Source: Pseudovibrio sp. Tun.PSC04-5.I4 (GTDB taxonomy: Bacteria > Pseudomonadota > Alphaproteobacteria > Rhizobiales > Stappiaceae). Taken from it: a stretch of DNA of 64,000 nucleotides. The translations under genes and the position numbers were made by a program. Below the pieces are notes generated by a model. That model did not search any database. It worked only from the letters and a program-made list of their open reading frames with translations, and had not been told where the DNA came from. Position 1 is the first letter of the stretch. Each line of letters starts with the position of its first letter. Positions 63,319 to 64,000 of the stretch are shown here, piece after piece. The stretch lies in assembly GCF_900104145.1 (NCBI RefSeq), contig NZ_FNLB01000006.1, positions 1,447,001-1,511,000 on the forward strand, in the 5' to 3' direction.

Positions 63319-63348
63319 AAAAAACCCGGCAGCACAAGCCACCGGGTC
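63319..63348 (-). terminator. Intrinsic terminator after the cyclophilin gene
   Basis: On the minus strand ACCCGGTGGC and GCTGCCGGGT pair over 10 bases (two G-U pairs) around loop TTGT, followed by eight T residues. It lies 26 bases past the cyclophilin stop. Confidence 0.9.
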
Positions 63349-63373
63349 TTAATTTCATAAGAGCAACCGCGAC

Positions 63374-63844
63374 TTATGCGTCAGCAGCAACTTTCAGCTC
63401 AACAATCTTGTCTGGGTTAGACACAGGCTCGCCGCGTTTGAGTTTGTCAACGTTGTCCATACCTTCAACAACCTGGCCCCAAACAGTGTACTGGCCATCA
63501 AGCCAAGTGCTGTCTGCAAAACACATGTAGAACTGGCTGTCACCGGAGTTAGGATCCATGGAACGTGCCATAGAACATGTGCCACGAACGTGCTTTGCAT
63601 CGCTGAATTCAGCTTTCAGCTTAGTGCCGGAGCCGCCAGTACCTGTGCCCTGAGGACAACCGGTCTGCGCCATGAAGCCGTCAATCACGCGGTGGAACAC
63701 GATGCCGTTGTAAAAACCTTCGCGAACCAGCTCTTTAATGCGAGCAACGTGGTTCGGCGCCAGATCAGGGCGCATTTCAATTACAACATTACCCTTTGTG
63801 GTTTCCAGCAGAAGGGTGTTTTCAGGATCTTTAATATCAGCCAT
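63374..63844 (-). CDS. Cyclophilin-type peptidyl-prolyl isomerase
   Basis: A 156-residue cytoplasmic cyclophilin: FYNGIVFHRVIDGFMAQTGCPQGTGTGG with the catalytic Arg in FHRVI, CSMARSMDPNSGDSQFYMCF, and WLDGQYTVWGQVVEGMDNVD. It speeds cis-trans isomerisation of X-Pro bonds. I begin at ATG 63844 (MADIKDPENTLLLET), giving the usual length for the short bacterial form; the upstream open stretch lies between this and a second cyclophilin gene and is not conserved. Confidence 0.94.
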   Translation of the reverse strand: MADIKDPENTLLLETTKGNVVIEMRPDLAPNHVARIKELVREGFYNGIVFHRVIDGFMAQTGCPQGTGTGGSGTKLKAEFSDAKHVRGTCSMARSMDPNSGDSQFYMCFADSTWLDGQYTVWGQVVEGMDNVDKLKRGEPVSNPDKIVELKVAADA

Positions 63845-63890
63845 GAGCCTGTCCTTTATCTTCGAATTTGTCTGGGTGCATGCATAACCT

Positions 63891-64000
63891 TTACTTGGCG
63901 TCTGCCGCAACCTGCATTTTGATGATCTTATCAGGGTTACGAACAGGTTCCCCACGTTTGATCTTGTCTACATTGTCCATACCGGAAACAACTTCGCCAA
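63891..64000 (-). CDS. Second cyclophilin-type peptidyl-prolyl isomerase (C-terminal part, cut by window edge)
   Basis: The minus-strand frame ending at TAA 63891-63893 reads GEVVSGMDNVDKIKRGEPV then RNPDKIIKMQVAADAK. This is the C-terminus of another cyclophilin, close to the neighbouring copy (MDNVDKLKRGEPVSNPDKI). The rest lies beyond the window. Alphaproteobacteria often have an exported and a cytoplasmic copy side by side, so this upstream one is probably the exported form, which cannot be checked here. Confidence 0.92.
   Translation of the reverse strand, partial: GEVVSGMDNVDKIKRGEPVRNPDKIIKMQVAADAK

Overview
The window is an ordinary-looking chromosomal segment of a moderate-GC alphaproteobacterium. 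It carries no rRNA, tRNA or CRISPR array that I can see. Supporting genes are phosphatidylcholine synthase, an IalB-family protein, a membrane-bound PuuD-type urate oxidase, HspQ, a cysNC fusion, a malyl-CoA lyase and the eno/kdsA neighbourhood. A marine Stappiaceae-type bacterium such as Pseudovibrio would fit, but that is a judgement from gene content, not from a marker gene.

Layout. 1-2364: the end of a catabolic operon (LivG/LivF ABC ATPases, a 4-hydroxybenzoyl-CoA-type thioesterase, RidA, an arylformamidase-like hydrolase), then a lone CaiB/BaiF CoA-transferase. 3924-11287: a tightly coupled four-gene locus with an NfrB-like inner-membrane glycosyltransferase, an NfrA-like TPR/outer-membrane protein, a TIM-barrel-like periplasmic protein and a UDP-GlcNAc 2-epimerase. 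It resembles the E. coli N4-receptor glycan secretion system, but its synthase lacks the c-di-GMP-binding tail. 11288-13071: a decayed stretch with a MITE-like inverted repeat, a hexanucleotide repeat and an MFS pseudogene. 13120-16523: a lyase, CoA-transferase and hydratase trio suited to C5-branched dicarboxylates (itaconate/mesaconate/citramalate). 16543-19514: two broken genes, one with an in-frame TAG and one (LysE/RhtB) split by a complete IS256-family element with a 9-bp target duplication.

19552-35022: a long minus-strand purine catabolism and uptake cluster (uraH, xdhABC, a BMP-type nucleoside/purine ABC transporter, puuD, uraD, allantoate amidohydrolase, an M20 hydrolase) headed by a LysR gene. 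The transporter's binding protein appears to have lost about 65-70 internal residues. 35054-44182: mixed household genes (quinone oxidoreductase, pcs, DUF2182 protein, UbiH-type hydroxylase, AEC transporter, lipid A acyltransferase, malyl-CoA lyase, hspQ, ialB).

44183-50215: an orphan peptide-binding protein, then an unusual adjacent pair (46162-49085) in which an acyl-CoA-ligase-fold protein and a PleD-like REC-REC-GGDEF protein have both lost their catalytic motifs. A DsbA-like protein and a small membrane protein follow. 50282-64000: eno, kdsA, a lysine-rich hypothetical, the PAPS genes cysD-cysNC and cysQ, divergent UDP-sugar genes (galU, UDP-glucuronate epimerase, TviB-type dehydrogenase), then tgt, queA and two tandem cyclophilins, the last cut by the window edge.

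The best candidates for under-described biology are the NfrAB-type glycan locus without its c-di-GMP module and the pseudo-ligase/pseudo-PleD pair.
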